64,000 nt of DNA from Holacanthus passer (GCA_025331565.1 JAFREQ010000014.1:3800501-3864500), one strand, 5' to 3'; positions 38,788-52,019 are shown, counted from the first letter of the stretch. Numbers and translations are program-made. Notes: a model not told the origin generated them from the sequence alone.

Positions 38788-41700
38788 CTAGTGTCCGCCT
38801 CCACTTCGAGACTCTCCAGTCACCCAGTCAATGATGATAAATGACAAACTCATGACCATGAAGATGAATCCCAGTGCAGCAAAGCATGCGGCCTACAGGA
38901 GTGGAAGGACAGAAAACAACATCTGTATCAACAAAACATTTAAAAATAGATGGAAATTGAAATGACCTAAACAAATTCTTAGTATCCTTGATTACTGAAT
39001 TGCACCTGAATTTTGGGTCTGGACAGAAAAGGCTCCTGGTCTTCAGGAACAATCCGGACATAGAAGATTCCAGGTAGGATGAAGATGAGGCTGGGGGCAG
39101 ATGTGGCTCCTGATGAAGAACAGAGTGAGTGACTACACAGTTTACAGATGATATAGTACACAATACAAAATTTACAGTGAGGCTCAGACCAGACAGCCAT
39201 CCTTCCTACGTAAACATACCGATGAGGCCAAAGATATCGCGGATGGAGGGCACAAAGATAACAAGTAGGTTGACGAGGAAGATGAGACAAAACGCAATGC
39301 CGATGTGTACGACCCAGCGGAAAGGCTTGTCAGGGAACAAGATCTGAAGCAAGGCCCTGCGGATCTGCAGAGGGAAGGAAGGAAAGAGGGAGAATGTCAT
39401 TGACAAACCTATATAAAAGTAAAGGTTGATCCTGTTTCATCACCACTGAAAACAATAGAGTATTATAGAACTACTGTTGAGACACTCTTGGGTAAAGCTC
39501 CTATATACTGTACTCAGGGCCTAAGAAATCAATAATAGCTTGAAATAAATTCTGACTGTGCATCAGGTAGCCAGTGTAAGGAACCCAGGATTGGTGAAAT
39601 GCGATCATGCTTCCTAGTCTAAGTCGAAATCCTGGCAGCAGAGTTTTGCATGAGCAGGCAGAGGGATTTTTTACTGATGGCAGACAGCAAGGAATTAAAA
39701 TAGGCTAATTGACTGGTTATGATTTCATGAGTTATAGTTTCCAGATTTTTGGTGGAAAAGAAAGGGTCAAATCCTTGAAATGTTTTAGACAGGATTGAAC
39801 AATAAATGAGAATTTGTCTAAGCTGAGAATCTGATCAGAACCAAGGCTGTTCGATATTTGGGTAGTTTGCAGAATATCAATAGAACAAATGTCCATCACA
39901 AGTTCACACAACCCAAGGATTTATGCCTGTCTGGTCAACAGTATAAAACCAAAGATATTCAGTTTACTATCACAGAAGGTTAAGAAACCAAAAATATTCA
40001 CTTATGAGAAGCTGAAGCCTTTTTGGCTTTTAAAAAATCAACTGATGGTCAAAATAGCTGATCATCTATTGACAAATCAGCTATTCAACTAATTGTTTCA
40101 GCTCTGTATTCTTTTAATTCCCTCTTTTGTGTCTCTTAGTTTTATTGTTTATCTGAATCTACTTTTGTTGTGATGTAAAGTGCGCTGAATGCATGGAAGA
40201 AATTTTTATTTTATTATCTTTCTTGTTGTTTTTGATATAAATATTCTCACTAAACTAGGATAGATGTTCTTACCGGGAAAAGAACCACAGGGACAGTCAG
40301 AGTGACGGCCACCAGTACAGCCAGACGCACACAGAGGACCAGGACATCCAGGGGGTCCACTCGACTGTAGGTGTGTAACAGCTCTGACTCCACAGCACCT
40401 ACCCACAGAGAGGCAGACACCCTGTCATATATCTCACGTGGTCTAGTCCCTCATTCACAACACTGGAAAATCATGCCATTTATCGGAACAAGGCGACCTT
40501 TGACTCTCAGAGGTGAGGAGGATCTTACCATAAAAGGTGAGGTAACCAAAAAGAGCGGTTAGCAGGTACATGACAAACATGGCCATGATGGAGATGTTGG
40601 CAACATTCTGCATTCGTTTCTTGGTGGCACTAGAGTAAAGACAAGCAGAAAAATGTATTAAATTTTACTGAAACGTTTCTCTGTGTGTCCATGAAGGAAC
40701 CACATTTGGATTTTGGATGACTTACTCTCGTAGCTCAGTGTAAATGGGTAGCACCTCTGGGTGGCAAACAAAAGCGAAGGCCAGAATTGGGATGGTGTAC
40801 GCCGTCTAAAAGCCAAACACACCAAAGGTCAGTGTTTGACCCACCTCACTCGCAGAATACAGAACAGCATTTCAGGTCGAGCAGGGAACACATTTAAATG
40901 CTTGTTTCATACCCAAGACTGCTGTTGACATAACGCGCCTTAATACTGTTGACATAACGCGCTCTAGTGCAGAACATGTGGCAGTGAATCTGCTGTGCTA
41001 ACCAAGAAATAAATATGCAGCAGACAATTCAGGAAAGTTGACGCAGGTTTTTCCTCTAACCTGAGAGTTGACAGTCAACAGTTTGGCCTCACAGAAGTCG
41101 TCTGTCCCATTAATGTTAGTGTTGTAACTAGCAGTAGGAGTTATGTTATGGTGTTCATCGTCCAGCGGACATGGGATGTTGAATTTCTTGTAGATAACCT
41201 GAGGAGACAACACCCACTGGTTAATCAAACATCAATATTTATTGGAGGACCAGTTGGTTTTATTGTATGTACAGTATGTATCTATCTGTATTGCTAGCTC
41301 AATATTAAGACTTACCGAGATTAGGAAAAACACCATGCAAGAGAGGGAGAAGCCACTTGTGTAGCCCAAGTAACCTGTGTTGCAATGATAATAAAATGGT
41401 GCAAAATTAGTTATAGTTGAAGACCAATTCTGGAAGTGATGATATTTCATACTTTAATTTCAGTACAGGATATGAAAGTAAACACAACAAAAACAGGCGG
41501 TGGAGACACGATGTACACGGGAGAGTATGAGGAATTTTAAAAAAAGGAAAATAAGAAAAAGTGACGACAGAATGACAAACATACCAAGTTGTTTCATGAG
41601 TGCTAGAGGAAGGATGATAAGAGCACTAACAATGATGATCAGGTAGTTTCCATTCAAGAACCACTCTCTAAGAGACAGTCAAACAAACAGATGAATAAAA

Positions 41701-43236
41701 ATCAGTACAACGCAAAAAAACAAAAAACTGAAACTACTGTATTACACATAAATTATTGTCAGAATATCACTATGACACTCACCCTGTGTTTTCATGTTTA
41801 CTAAGGAAAGCTTGAATAACCAGTGGGAGCTCAGACTTGACAATGAAGAGGTAGCTGGACATTGCTAAAAGGAAGTGAGAACATTCTTATTTGTCTGTTA
41901 CTGTTACTTATTTATCCATGTTTAATCGTATCCTATCAAATGCACATTGTTTCATTTACAGATATCAGACAAAAAAAACATCAAAAGGAGAAAATGGCAA
42001 GACAATACCTCCAATGTTGTGTACTGTAATTATGCATGCGGCCAGCATTTTCCCTGGGGGCCCAAAAGCCCGATTCCCAAGCTGCTCATAAGCTCGAATT
42101 CCTGGTAAAACACAGACATTGTACAAATATGAGTGTAATGAGTTATAAATGCAGAATCAACCCCATGGCTACGTATGCTAAGTTATGTGTGTTGAGTGTA
42201 GCTGTGGCTTACCAACGACTCCGGCACTTCTCAGCAGGAGATGAATGGAATATGCAGACAGAATGGCAATGAACACCAAAAGGATTCTGAAACACACAAG
42301 AGTTGTGTTGGGAAATGTAACTTATGTCTAAAAAGGGCATGACAGAAATGGTCTCACAACTCTGGACATTATTGTTATCAGAGTTAAAGCAGTGCTCATT
42401 ATCAAAGCAGACAAAATAAAGCAAAGACAGAAAGAAAGACAGAAACAAAGCTACTCAAGAAACTTCTGTTAACAAGCAATTCATGTCTTTTTTGCTTATT
42501 TTCTGCCCTCACAAGTGATTTTAGCTTTGAGAGACTCTCCAGCTGCCCTCCACCCCCCAGCCACATAGCACAAGACTGATCCATGTAGGCGTGTCTTGGA
42601 TCTGATCACTATGGGTTATTTTTAACCACTCAAATCTGATTTAGGGAAGCTGCGTGTGTATGAGCTCTAATGTACATTCTGACAGATCAGGCTTTGTGTA
42701 CAGCATGTGTTATGTGTACAGCATTACACCTACAGCTCACACAGGTAGCGAGACAGAAACACATGCATGCACAAGCTCAGAGCCCATCCCCCTGCCGCCA
42801 CACATACCTGTCCAAACACAAGTACACACACAGTCTGTGGCCCTACTTTTAGCCTTATAAGGACCCTCTAGTGACTATATCCAACCTGTATCCACTAACA
42901 CAAACTTTGGCGCAGTCCTGATTCTAATTTTAACAATAAACCTAAATTATAATCCAAAATAATGATTAGTTGTAATTTATTTATAAGGCACTTCTCAAGC
43001 AAGAGACACAAAGAGCCTTTGTAGCGTAAAAGATATAAAATGGGTAACATTCACATTAAAAGAAATAAAACACAAATACAGAAATTATCAATGTTAAAGC
43101 TATGTCAAAATAAAAGAAATAAAGTATTAGTTTTTGAGAGAAGCCATTAAGAAAAGGCTCATTGAACAAGTGAGGACCAGCCATGGTGACTTCATTTAGC
43201 AAAAATCTTCACTGTGCGTCTACAACTCGTAAACTC

Positions 43237-43281
<45 letters not shown>

Positions 43282-44109
43282 CAAACAACCCCTGTCTATT
43301 CTTGTAACCTCTGGGAGTGAGCATATTTGGCTTTACTCAAATCACAAGAAGCTGAAATCAATATACTCTTGTGCTCATTACAGAAAAGGAGACAATAATA
43401 GAACTAGAAACAACATTGTGCTGTGAGCAAATACGTGCACAAACACACACTGACGAACACAGCTGGGCACAACATTTAGTCAAAACAGGGACTGTGTGTT
43501 TGGCTTGCGTACTCACATAAAAAGAATGATTCCGGTGTTGGACATGGCAAAAGCCAATCCCAGAATTCCACTGCCCATTATGGCGTTACTGAGGTTAAAG
43601 ATGGACATGCCAAATGAAGTCTTTCCCTCGAACTGCAGTAAGAGGACAACAGAGGTTGTTAGACAGATAAATCAATTCCTGAACAAAAATCACAACAACA
43701 TCATCAATATTATTTACTGTGTCTCATTTTACTACAGCGAATCAATCTGCCATATGGCTGAGCACAAGCACTCACGTCTGTAAAGTGGATTTCTTTCTTG
43801 ACACCAGTTTTATGTGGGAGAAACTCCTCATGTTCAGCCATGGCATCCACCCCATCAAACCTGCAATGAAAAAACAAACAAACATTGGTTTAAACGAAGA
43901 CACACCAAAACGCACAAACAGGCACAAAGGGAGCTATAAACAAAAACACTGTTGCTTTTATATCTAGTGGATAAACTGAAGAACAAACATTGCAGTTGAA
44001 CAAGTAGTTGAACACTATTGCTGTGATATTATGCTATTTTTGCATTGCACTTCATTTGTGAGTATTACCCATCATCCCTGCTGTGTCCATTCATCTTCTG
44101 AAGCTCCAT
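38788..44109 (-). CDS. slc38a5: Sodium-coupled neutral amino acid transporter 5 (SNAT5/SN2)
   Basis: SLC38A5 is a plasma-membrane system N transporter for glutamine, asparagine, histidine and serine, coupling sodium import to proton export. Minus-strand coding exons: 44109-44069, 43860-43776, 43632-43517, 42286-42213, 42101-42009, 41864-41783, 41667-41585, 41374-41316, 41198-41061, 40805-40726, 40629-40529, 40398-40274, 39364-39220, 39109-39006 and 38892-38788; phases close to give 476 residues (human about 472). It starts MELQKMNG like the mammalian protein. Landmarks are FEGKTSFGMSIFNLSNAIMG in TM1, the YLGYTSGF segment, an extracellular loop with glycosylation sequons (NIT, NGT), FAFVCHPEVLPIY, and PSIRDIFGLIGATSAPSLIF. 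The repeated hydrophobic blocks fit 11 membrane spans. The last two landmarks match SLC38A5 rather than SLC38A3. Confidence 0.93.
43240..43279 (+). repeat. (AC)20 microsatellite
   Basis: Twenty AC units in an slc38a5 intron. Confidence 0.95.
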
Positions 44110-44139
44110 TCTGGTTGTTGCTGTTGTGATTCTGAAGAT
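44110..44139 (-). other. slc38a5: 5' UTR part of slc38a5 start-codon exon
   Basis: On the minus strand an acceptor (GCAAAAATAG) precedes ATCTTCAGAATC and the ATG at 44109. The start codon is therefore in the second or a later exon, with about 30 untranslated bases before it. The context CAGAATGG has A at -1 and G at +4. Confidence 0.55.
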
Positions 44140-44214
44140 CTATTTTTGCTGGATTGAAAGAAACCCTCTTCAACCTTTTACCTGGGTTGGAAATAACAAG
44201 GAAAAAATTGTTTA

Positions 44215-44270
44215 AATTATAAGATAAACCTTTATTCGTCCCACAGTGGGGAAATTCACAAGTATGAAAT
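44215..44270 (+). repeat. Dispersed repeat copy (CCCACAGTGGGGAAATTCAC)
   Basis: TAAGATAAACCTTTATTCGT followed by CCCACAGTGGGGAAATTCAC. The same core recurs at 55895-55935 (plus) and 35095-35185 (minus). Located in the first slc38a5 intron. Confidence 0.6.
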
Positions 44271-46062
44271 ACTTATCAAAATCTCCTAAACTTTGACCAT
44301 TATTTATGCATGGAGATGGTTTGATGTTAGCTGGCATCGCTTCCACACATACCACACAACATACATAACATTCCAACAAACGTACACTGATCCTGCCAAC
44401 TTTCCATTATCTGAGGCAAACCTCAGCTTGAGTCTTTTATATGATTCTGTATGCATCACCTTTTCTTGATCTTGTCTTCACTTGTTCAAGTTAAGATCTC
44501 AAAATGGTTCCAAGAAGCTGAAGGACAATTGTGATGTATTTACGTAATACTTTTATGAGATGGATATGATACGTTGGCTCTGGTTTACAATAGCTGACGG
44601 CAGACTGGTTAATGGTGTTTAAATACCCTCACACCTTGAAGGGTAAACATCCTAGTTATTTGTACTTGAACAGAAGGAAGCCTCAAGAAACACTGAATAT
44701 GACTAATGTAATACAAACACAAAATGCTATGTGGCTTCAAAAGGACAGACCTATTTATAAAGCCCTGAGACACACACCACTGTAATTTTTGTGCTTGCCA
44801 AGGACAACAAGAATGTTTCTTTTTATGTTTCTTTTTTCTTTGGTCAATGCAAAAATCCTTTGGCACTGCTTTACTTTGCAGTTCAGCTCCCTTCTTCAAA
44901 TATGAGGTTAAAAAAATTGTGGTAAAAGATTACTGTAGTAGTTCACAAAATAAAAAAGGGACACCTTTGCTTGGGATGTAAGTCCATTCAACGCTTGTGC
45001 GATGTGAAAGGCTTTTAAAAAAACAAAACAAATGTTGTCAGAGGACTTATGTTGCTCTCGCTGCTGTGGGCCACACAAAGCTGGTATGGATAGTCTCTGT
45101 GAATGAGTGTAGGTCTGTGCCTCTGCTGTGGGGTCATGGGATACTTCCCTTCTCTGTGGGTCAGACTGACCTCAGGATTTTCACATCTGACCCCCAAGGA
45201 CACACTCACACTACATTGTGCCATTCCTTAAGAGTTTCACACAAAACTGGAATTTGTCGTAGTCCTACGCTCGTCACTGAACTGGTCTGTTGACGTAAAA
45301 TCATCCATACAGATTGGAGGTTGATGGCAGTAGGCCACAGAGATAAACAAAGGGTTCCTCTGTAAATGGTGCTATTTAGTCTAAATACAGGGTAGCCTTC
45401 TCCCTGCATACTGGCCTCAGGTCAAGTTTGGTTAGAGTAACTTTATTTAGCTACAGATCCAATGACTTTCCCATGGCCCACATACGCATGATCGACAAAG
45501 CGTAGAGTAAATCTCAGTAATATTTTATCATTTTACTCTCACAAAAAAAGTTGATGGATAAGTTACCACTCTCAAATTGTGAAGGCAGCTTTTACATATG
45601 GGCCATGCTTTGCATTTTCATGTGGGAGAGAGACAGAAACTAGACAAACCAGGTTAGAAACATGTTCCATGTTAGATATTTCATTAGCCACAAAGGCAGC
45701 TCTTACACAGTGGAAACAGTAAAAGAGTGGAAACAAGTAATAAAAACCAAAAAGTGCTCCTGGACTTTCTGTCTTTTTATACAACCATCTTCCCAAACAA
45801 CCTCCACTATGCCTCATAAAAAAGTGTTGAAATTAGAACATATATTTAAATTATTACATTCAATAATCTATATAAAAATCTTGTCAATGCACAAGACATT
45901 TGGAGATAAATACAGTAGATATTACTGAGGCCTTGCTATCCAGCCATACCACATGGCTTTTGTCTGACGCAAGACCAGCTCACTATTGACAGTTAGCCCT
46001 TCCCTTCTCTTCCTCAACATCTAAAACACAAGGACACGCATGCACATTTTTCAGCAACTTAC

Positions 46063-46215
46063 CGTGGAGGTCAAGAACAAGGCTAGTTTTCTTTTCTGAA
46101 TATTGACAGAAGAAATCCTTGTGCAAGTTCAGTCAATTTTTTCTTCCAATGTTTATATATAGCTTTCTTCTTAGGAGTCTCTCCAAAGCTCCTTGGTAGT
46201 GAAGAGAGGAGAGAG
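46063..46215 (-). other. slc38a5: Candidate non-coding first exon of slc38a5
   Basis: On the minus strand TCCACG is followed by the donor GTAAGT at 46062, and this matches the need for an upstream 5' UTR exon. A T/C-rich stretch and a GA-rich stretch lie to its right. The right boundary is not determined. Confidence 0.35.
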
Positions 46216-46229
46216 TGAGAGAGATTAGA

Positions 46230-48620
46230 GGCTGGGAGGGAGTGAGCGGGAAATGGGAACACCCATACTTAACCCTTTGTTAAGCTAGTTACAGGTAGTA
46301 TCACTGTAGGGATCCACTCACCAGGTGTCTACACTGAAAAGGTGTCAACACTGGCATCCAAACAAAGGAGAGGAATTACCTGTAGTTTTCAGAGTCAGTC
46401 TGCAGTTCAAGGCTACGGGTAATCCCAGCAACCCATCCAATCAACAGGGCTTCTGGTGTTCACACTGGAGACTAATTACCATGTCATTACAGGCTATGCA
46501 AGTAGGAAGGGGGGCAAAGTGGGTGCATCTGAGGGGGGGTTTTCTTAGGGCATGGGCAGATACTCGCTGACAGTTTGCATCCTGCTGGAAGTCTCAGTGA
46601 TGGTAATTAGCTTAGGAGATAAGTGCTTTTTTAAGATTGCCTGCATGTGATTGTGCTTAAGCGTGGAAACATTGTGCATGCTTACAAGTTATCATGCACT
46701 TGATCTAAAAACCAACTGTCAGACTTGAACTGACATATGGCTGTGGAAATGAACAGGTCTTACAGCATTACTACTTTCAGTTGGCTGATAAAGTACAACT
46801 TAACTGAGATATGCGCTTTGCCAGCACACCCAAGAAACACCCACATTTTCTTTATCTCACCGGGATACAAAGCCTCTACCAGAAAATTTGTCTTTCCGTT
46901 GTGTAAAGATCTAATCTAGTGGTAGTGGACGGCAGATTTTTTTTATACCACTTAAAGAATTTTTAGAAAGTAGTAGATCCTAATAAAAGACAAACAAAAT
47001 ATCACTCCCACATTTCAACAACTTTCTCAGGCTGTTTGAAGCAGTTCACAAGCAAATAATCAGAATTGTGGTCTATGCAGATTGGATGAATCTAAAGAGT
47101 GAAAAGATTAATGACTACCACAGTCACCTTAAATGACCTTTGTGACTTGGAGTCAGTTCAGCAAGCCATTTGGAAAAATCCAGGACAAAGCAACTAACAT
47201 ATAAAATTACAAACTTGCAAGCAAAATATAGTTCATCAGGAGACATTTTGTCTTAATAAAACCATGCATCCAACATTTCATGTTATTTTTGCATCACTCA
47301 TGACAGCATTTGGAGCCAAGATGATCTCCCATTTCAGTGAGTCATTTAAAATCCCACCTCTGTGTTGTGCAAACTGCCAGCATGTCACTAAAGGGACAGA
47401 CCATAAATGAGAGCATAAAAATATCTTCAGCTGAAAAGTCAAACGGAAACCAGCTGAAAAGAATGTTATCCTCATATCTGCTATCGATATACACTTTATC
47501 AGTGTAGATAATGAAAAGTTTTTTATGTATCTCTCCAAATGCATGAATGGGAAATTGTGTCTTGGCCCAAATGCTGTAGCAGCTGGCTTGTACTGGGCTT
47601 GAGGCCTTCGTCTGGTACTCACCTCTCTAGTAACAGTCAGACAGAGGGATGTCTTCACAAGAGTAACGGGGTAAAAGTTAAAACTTGTCGGCTGGTTCAC
47701 TCCCAAAATTTGCTGTTCACAAAGCCGTGAAGTTCTCCTCAGCTGCAAGAGAAAAGAAAAAAATGGGGGGGAGGAGGGAGGTAGTAATTGCGCGCCTTAA
47801 GAAACATCCTGCCATGTTGCATGCCAAGTCCCTCCCTGTTTCCTACAGACTGCTAAATCCACACTTGGTGCTCTGTTACTTTATGAATTACTACAATCTA
47901 ATACATATTTGGACACTGTCCACTTTGATTCTAGTGTTTTACCCCAAGGGCATTTTGGAATATTCAAGGAGTGTCTCTAATGACATGTAAGCCTAAAGCT
48001 GAGAGATAAAAACTTAATTCTGCTAATAATACTCTGGCATACATTACAGAGGTTAGACTGTGGCCATGCAGCTGGTGTTGCCAATAAAATGTGTTGCTGT
48101 GGAAGGTTTCTTTTAATTTCTTGTCTGAGCTTCAGATTTGTGTCATCAGCTTACTACCATTGCCCTCTAGTGGGCATCAACACCAAGGTCACAGAAAAAA
48201 ATCACAAAATTATAAACTTACTCAGTAAATATTGACATCTTTGACAATCAGAATTCATTAACTTTAACCACACATACACAGGCCACTTTCATACTTTATA
48301 TACAGTATGAGATAATTATTTTCGTTATTGCTGAATCTTGAGATAACTTTCCCAATTTACTGATTATTCATGTAGTCTGTAAAAAAGGAGATGGTGGAAA
48401 ATGCATAACACAATTCCCCAAGGAATGGTGACATGCTGGTTTTGTACAACCAAAAGTCCAAAACTTTAAGATAATTAAAATTAAATGAAACAGAGAGGTA
48501 GCAAATCCTCACATTTGAGAAGCTGGGGTCTGATGACACTTTTTGCAGTTTCACTTGAAAAATGACTAATCTATTGATTGCTTAATCATTTGAACTCCAA
48601 CACCAAATAAAACCAAACTC
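46230..48620. other. Intergenic region between slc38a5 and apex2
   Basis: About 2.4 kb of mostly unique, AT-rich DNA. It should include the slc38a5 promoter at its left end. A 156-codon minus-strand frame at 47748-47278 has no recognised motif and no splice support. I see no RNA gene or named repeat. Confidence 0.5.
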
Positions 48621-48642
48621 AAAGGAATACAAAACTATTGTC

Positions 48643-48648
48643 TTTATT
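48643..48648 (-). terminator. apex2: Polyadenylation signal of apex2
   Basis: The minus strand reads AATAAA about 140 bases after the apex2 stop codon at 48785, giving a short 3' UTR. Confidence 0.6.
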
Positions 48649-48784
48649 TCTGATCAAAGAAAAACAGTAAATCAACAGTAAAAAGTGTGAAAAGAAGACA
48701 TATTTGTGCAGTAGTCCTACAGTTCTTGTTTGAGATAGTTTCACTGATGAGGAGAAACAAATTGTGGTCTACACAGTAAAAATG

Positions 48785-51703
48785 TCACTTCCCCTTGTCA
48801 ACCCATGCAAAGAAATTACACCGAGCATCAGGGTTGGAGGCATGTCCCTGAGGACGAGCACACACAAAGAACTGTTTGCCCATGTTTGGCCCCTCCTTTT
48901 TTACGGTACGGAGCACACAAGGTTCCCCATGAACCTTACAGGAGGGAGGTGGGGGCGGTCCACGAAGCACTGACTTCCAAAAAGAAGATGCCCCATTCAT
49001 GGCAGCTGATTGTGCGACAGCAGGCTGTAGGGTTAAATGTTTTGTCTTGATCTGTCTGTCATTTTCCTCTGTGTTGGTTCTGGTGCACAGCTGTGGTGAA
49101 CCATCAAAGACAAGCTCATTATTTTCAGGCACAGTGCTTGTGACCGAGAACACATCCTCTCTTGTTGGGGATGCTTTTTGGGACTTTTGTGATGATGTAA
49201 CTTCATCCAGGCTAAGTATTTTTTCACACTGCCTGACAGGGGTTTCAGTAGAGGGAACATTTGTGAGTTTGGGTTTGAAAAAGGAAAGAAGGCTTCCCTG
49301 TGGCTTTGACAAAGTCTTTGTTGTCTTAGTCTTTTTCCCCTTTGGGACAACAGAGTCTGATGTTACTAACCGCTTTTTACCAGAGATTTTTCCAGCTCCG
49401 AATGGGTTTAAATTCTCTCTCCTTTCCTCCTCTTCTTGAGATCCAGGTAATGCATCACTCTGCTCAGACTGACTTGATTTTTGGTCCATCTTAACAAGGA
49501 AGCAAGAGAGTTTCTGCTGCTTGCCAGCAAACTCTGGCAGGTAGCGGGTACAGAGGGGAGGAGGCTTGGAGCTGGGCAGGAGAGAGCACCTCAGTTGCCC
49601 CCACACAGGGCAGTGGTCTGACCCCTCCACCTCTGGCATGATATCAGCTGCAACAAACTGCTCCTTGACTAGCTGGCAATCAGCGAATATGTAATCAATG
49701 CGTGTGCCATAATTGGTTTGCCGGGCTCCAGTGAGAGTGGACCAGCATGTAAAGGCGTTGGTGCGAGTTGGGTGGAAATAGCGAAAGGTATCCACAAATT
49801 CTCCACCATGGTGGGGATCTGTTGAAGTTACTTCAGATTCTTCATCGAGTTCCTCCTCATTCTTTTCCTCTTCCTGTCTGACACCATGCAAAAAGCCATT
49901 CAGCCATTTCCTTCCAGGGTTTTCATCAAAATCAGCCTAATATTGAGAAAAACAAAGTAGGTAGAGTTTTATTACTATGACTATATATACACTCTGCGCA
50001 TTTGGCAGAAATATAACACGGTCATTTTTATGCAATATTATATCTTTAGGAATAGTTTGACATTTTGGGAAACATGCTTGTTTGCTTCTGTGTTGAAATT
50101 GATACCATTGTCATGTCTGTTTATTACATATGAAACTACATACAGGAGACTGTTGGCTTAAATTTACATAAAGACCAGATGTAGGGGGAAACAGCCAGCC
50201 AGTATACATTGACACTTTCACTTCTGTACACACACCAGACATAACTTGCTTATTAGTGAGCTTTAGAGGTACTAGTGGGCAGAGTTTGTTACCTTTGGAC
50301 AGAGTCGGCTAACCAGCTGTTGGCTTTAACTTCATATTTACTGTACAGAGACAAGAGTGGTATTAATCTGCTCATCTAACTCTCAGCAAAATATCAAATA
50401 AGCATATTTCCCAAAAGAAACATTCATATGACACTATTTTAACCTTTTACTTCTTTTACTTACGATATCATTGGGGTCACAGTGGTCTATTGGCCGATGA
50501 GACGTATTTACATCTCCTAAAACAATCAAATGGCTGAAAAAAATAACAGCAACAAATTTTAAAGTTAAAATGTCTGCGGCAAAAGCAGGATACACCTGTG
50601 CCTCATTGTAACAGTAATCTCTTTAATCAGCCAGCGTAACCTTTTCTCAACTCTCACCTCCCATCTTTCAGTAAAGCTTCAGCACGACTCTGAAGCAACT
50701 TGTAGAACTGTAGTTTGAACTGCTTTCGCTCTGGCTTTTCAGGGTCAGCCCGTGGACAGTATACATTGATGACCGTAAGAGTTCGCTCTCCGTCCTGACA
50801 TCTGTGGGGCCAAAACAGTCAAAAAGAGACAGCTTAGAACTACTTTACAAATTGCTCTAAATTGATCAATGCATGGTATTCTAGTGCATAGATATTTTCT
50901 AAAATTATGTCAGTACTTGAACAGAGATAAATACCCAATACAGCACATTTAACATGCATCATCAATGACATCTCAAAAAAGAATATTTTCCTCTTACATG
51001 ACTTTGTGCTGTGTGATCATGGCTCGTCCCTCATTGTCCAAAAGCTGCAGCTCCTCACTACTGAACTCAGTCTGGTCACCATAACATCCGACAGTCCCTT
51101 CATGGTTTGTCAGCAGACCTGTGAGACCTTCCTCAGCAGCAGATGGCGTGGCACTGTCTTTACAGTAAGTGGCAACCCCTGTGCACGTCAGGTATGGGAA
51201 GTGAATTAGTTAATATTGTGTTATGTGTCAGCAGTACTTATAAAGCAGGTGTAACACTGGGCAGCAGCATTAAGTGCAATCCTTTACAGCATTATGCTTT
51301 CTTGTCTGGGTAAACTAAATATAACTGGAAAGGGACATGGAGAAAAAAAGTGCAGACATGATTCAGGGGCATAAAATAAAATATTATGACAATGTAATGA
51401 ACCTGAATAGCCGCTGCGTCCTCGACTGAAGCTGAAATAGGAGTTGTAGCCGTCAACAATGGCAGTTCTTTCATCAAGCAAATCTCCTGTGGGGGACAAA
51501 ATTTGAGGTTAACTTTCATAACGGACGTCTGAATGTGGTGCTTTACCTGACAGCCCGCGTTTTCCAAAGTCCACAGCTCGCCACTTACTTGTCACTTTCG
51601 TCTCTTGAACACAAATAATATCTGCGTCCAGTGAATCCAGAGCCTTTTTAATGCCACCTCTGAAAGTCCTTATGCCATTTATGTTCCAGCTAACGATCCT
51701 CAT
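48785..51703 (-). CDS. apex2: AP endonuclease 2 (apurinic/apyrimidinic endonuclease, exonuclease III family)
   Basis: APEX2 trims 3' ends in base-excision and single-strand break repair, working with PCNA. Minus-strand exons: 51703-51589, 51486-51403, 51178-50998, 50801-50658, 50533-50464 and 49937-48785, about 581 residues if one extra base is disregarded. Catalytic landmarks: WNING (6-10), QETK (33-36), GDVNT, then TNYGTRIDY and GSDHCP. After the nuclease domain there is a PIP box (QGSLLSFF) for PCNA and a C-terminal GRF zinc finger (CKVHGEPC ... CARPQG ... CNFFAW). Exons 1-5 end in phase 0 after the codons for DPNDI. Exon 6 then reads ADFDE in that phase, but the family motif NPGRKW is in the +1 frame because the A-run at 49920-49924 has five bases where four are expected. 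As written, the frame stops at 49859-49857, before the GSDH motif. The ATG is the first in frame and gives the family's normal N-terminus. Confidence 0.9.
50050..50420 (+). mobile_element. Inverted-terminal-repeat element, best-preserved copy
   Basis: The left end TTTTGGGAAACATGCTTGTT (50063 onward) is matched in inverted orientation by AATAAGCATATTTCCCAAAA ending at 50416, about 20 of 24 positions. The element is about 370 bases with no coding potential and lies in apex2 intron 5. Shared internal blocks tie it to the copies at 30725-31142 and 4331-4440. The structure suggests a MITE-like non-autonomous DNA transposon. Confidence 0.7.
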
Positions 51704-51739
51704 TTTGTAAAACTGTAATTGTTTGACTGGAGACACTGC

Positions 51740-51805
51740 AGACAGCCAATGCGCACACCCGGAAGTAAAAAGGAAGACAACGAAGGTACGAGCGGAAGTG
51801 GAATT
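51740..51805 (-). promoter_or_regulatory. apex2: Candidate apex2 promoter: CCAAT box and two ETS sites
   Basis: CCAAT is at 51746-51750, CCGGAAGT at 51759-51766 and GCGGAAGTG at 51792-51800, all within 100 bases upstream of the apex2 start codon. This is typical of TATA-less, broadly active promoters using NF-Y and GABP/ELK factors. The region may also influence the divergent BICD gene, whose first exon begins about 200-300 bases further on. Confidence 0.5.
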
Positions 51806-52019
51806 CTTCACTAATATTTTGATATTTCTCTCATATTTCGTGTTTGCCGATAAAATAAAATTGTTGTATTGATTACATTAATATTTGTTATTACAACGAT
51901 TCACTAGAATTACATAAAATAAAGACATTTTCTCGGCGTGGTTGCATTGCCCCCTTGTCTGGCTAGAGGGGGTAATGGTGCCTCCACGGTTTCGGCGCGC
52001 TTTTGACACGAAGAACTCG

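Noticed and set aside
47278..47748. 156-codon minus-strand reading frame between slc38a5 and apex2
   Set aside because: No recognisable motif, no splice support, ordinary composition, and a frame this long is not rare by chance in 64 kb. A nearby acceptor-like TCTTGCAG at about 47744 has no matching donor structure.
51704..51811. N-terminal extension of apex2 in frame upstream of the ATG
   Set aside because: The frame is open to 51811 but has no ATG (it begins with GTG); the ATG at 51703 gives the family's standard N-terminus MRIVSWNING.
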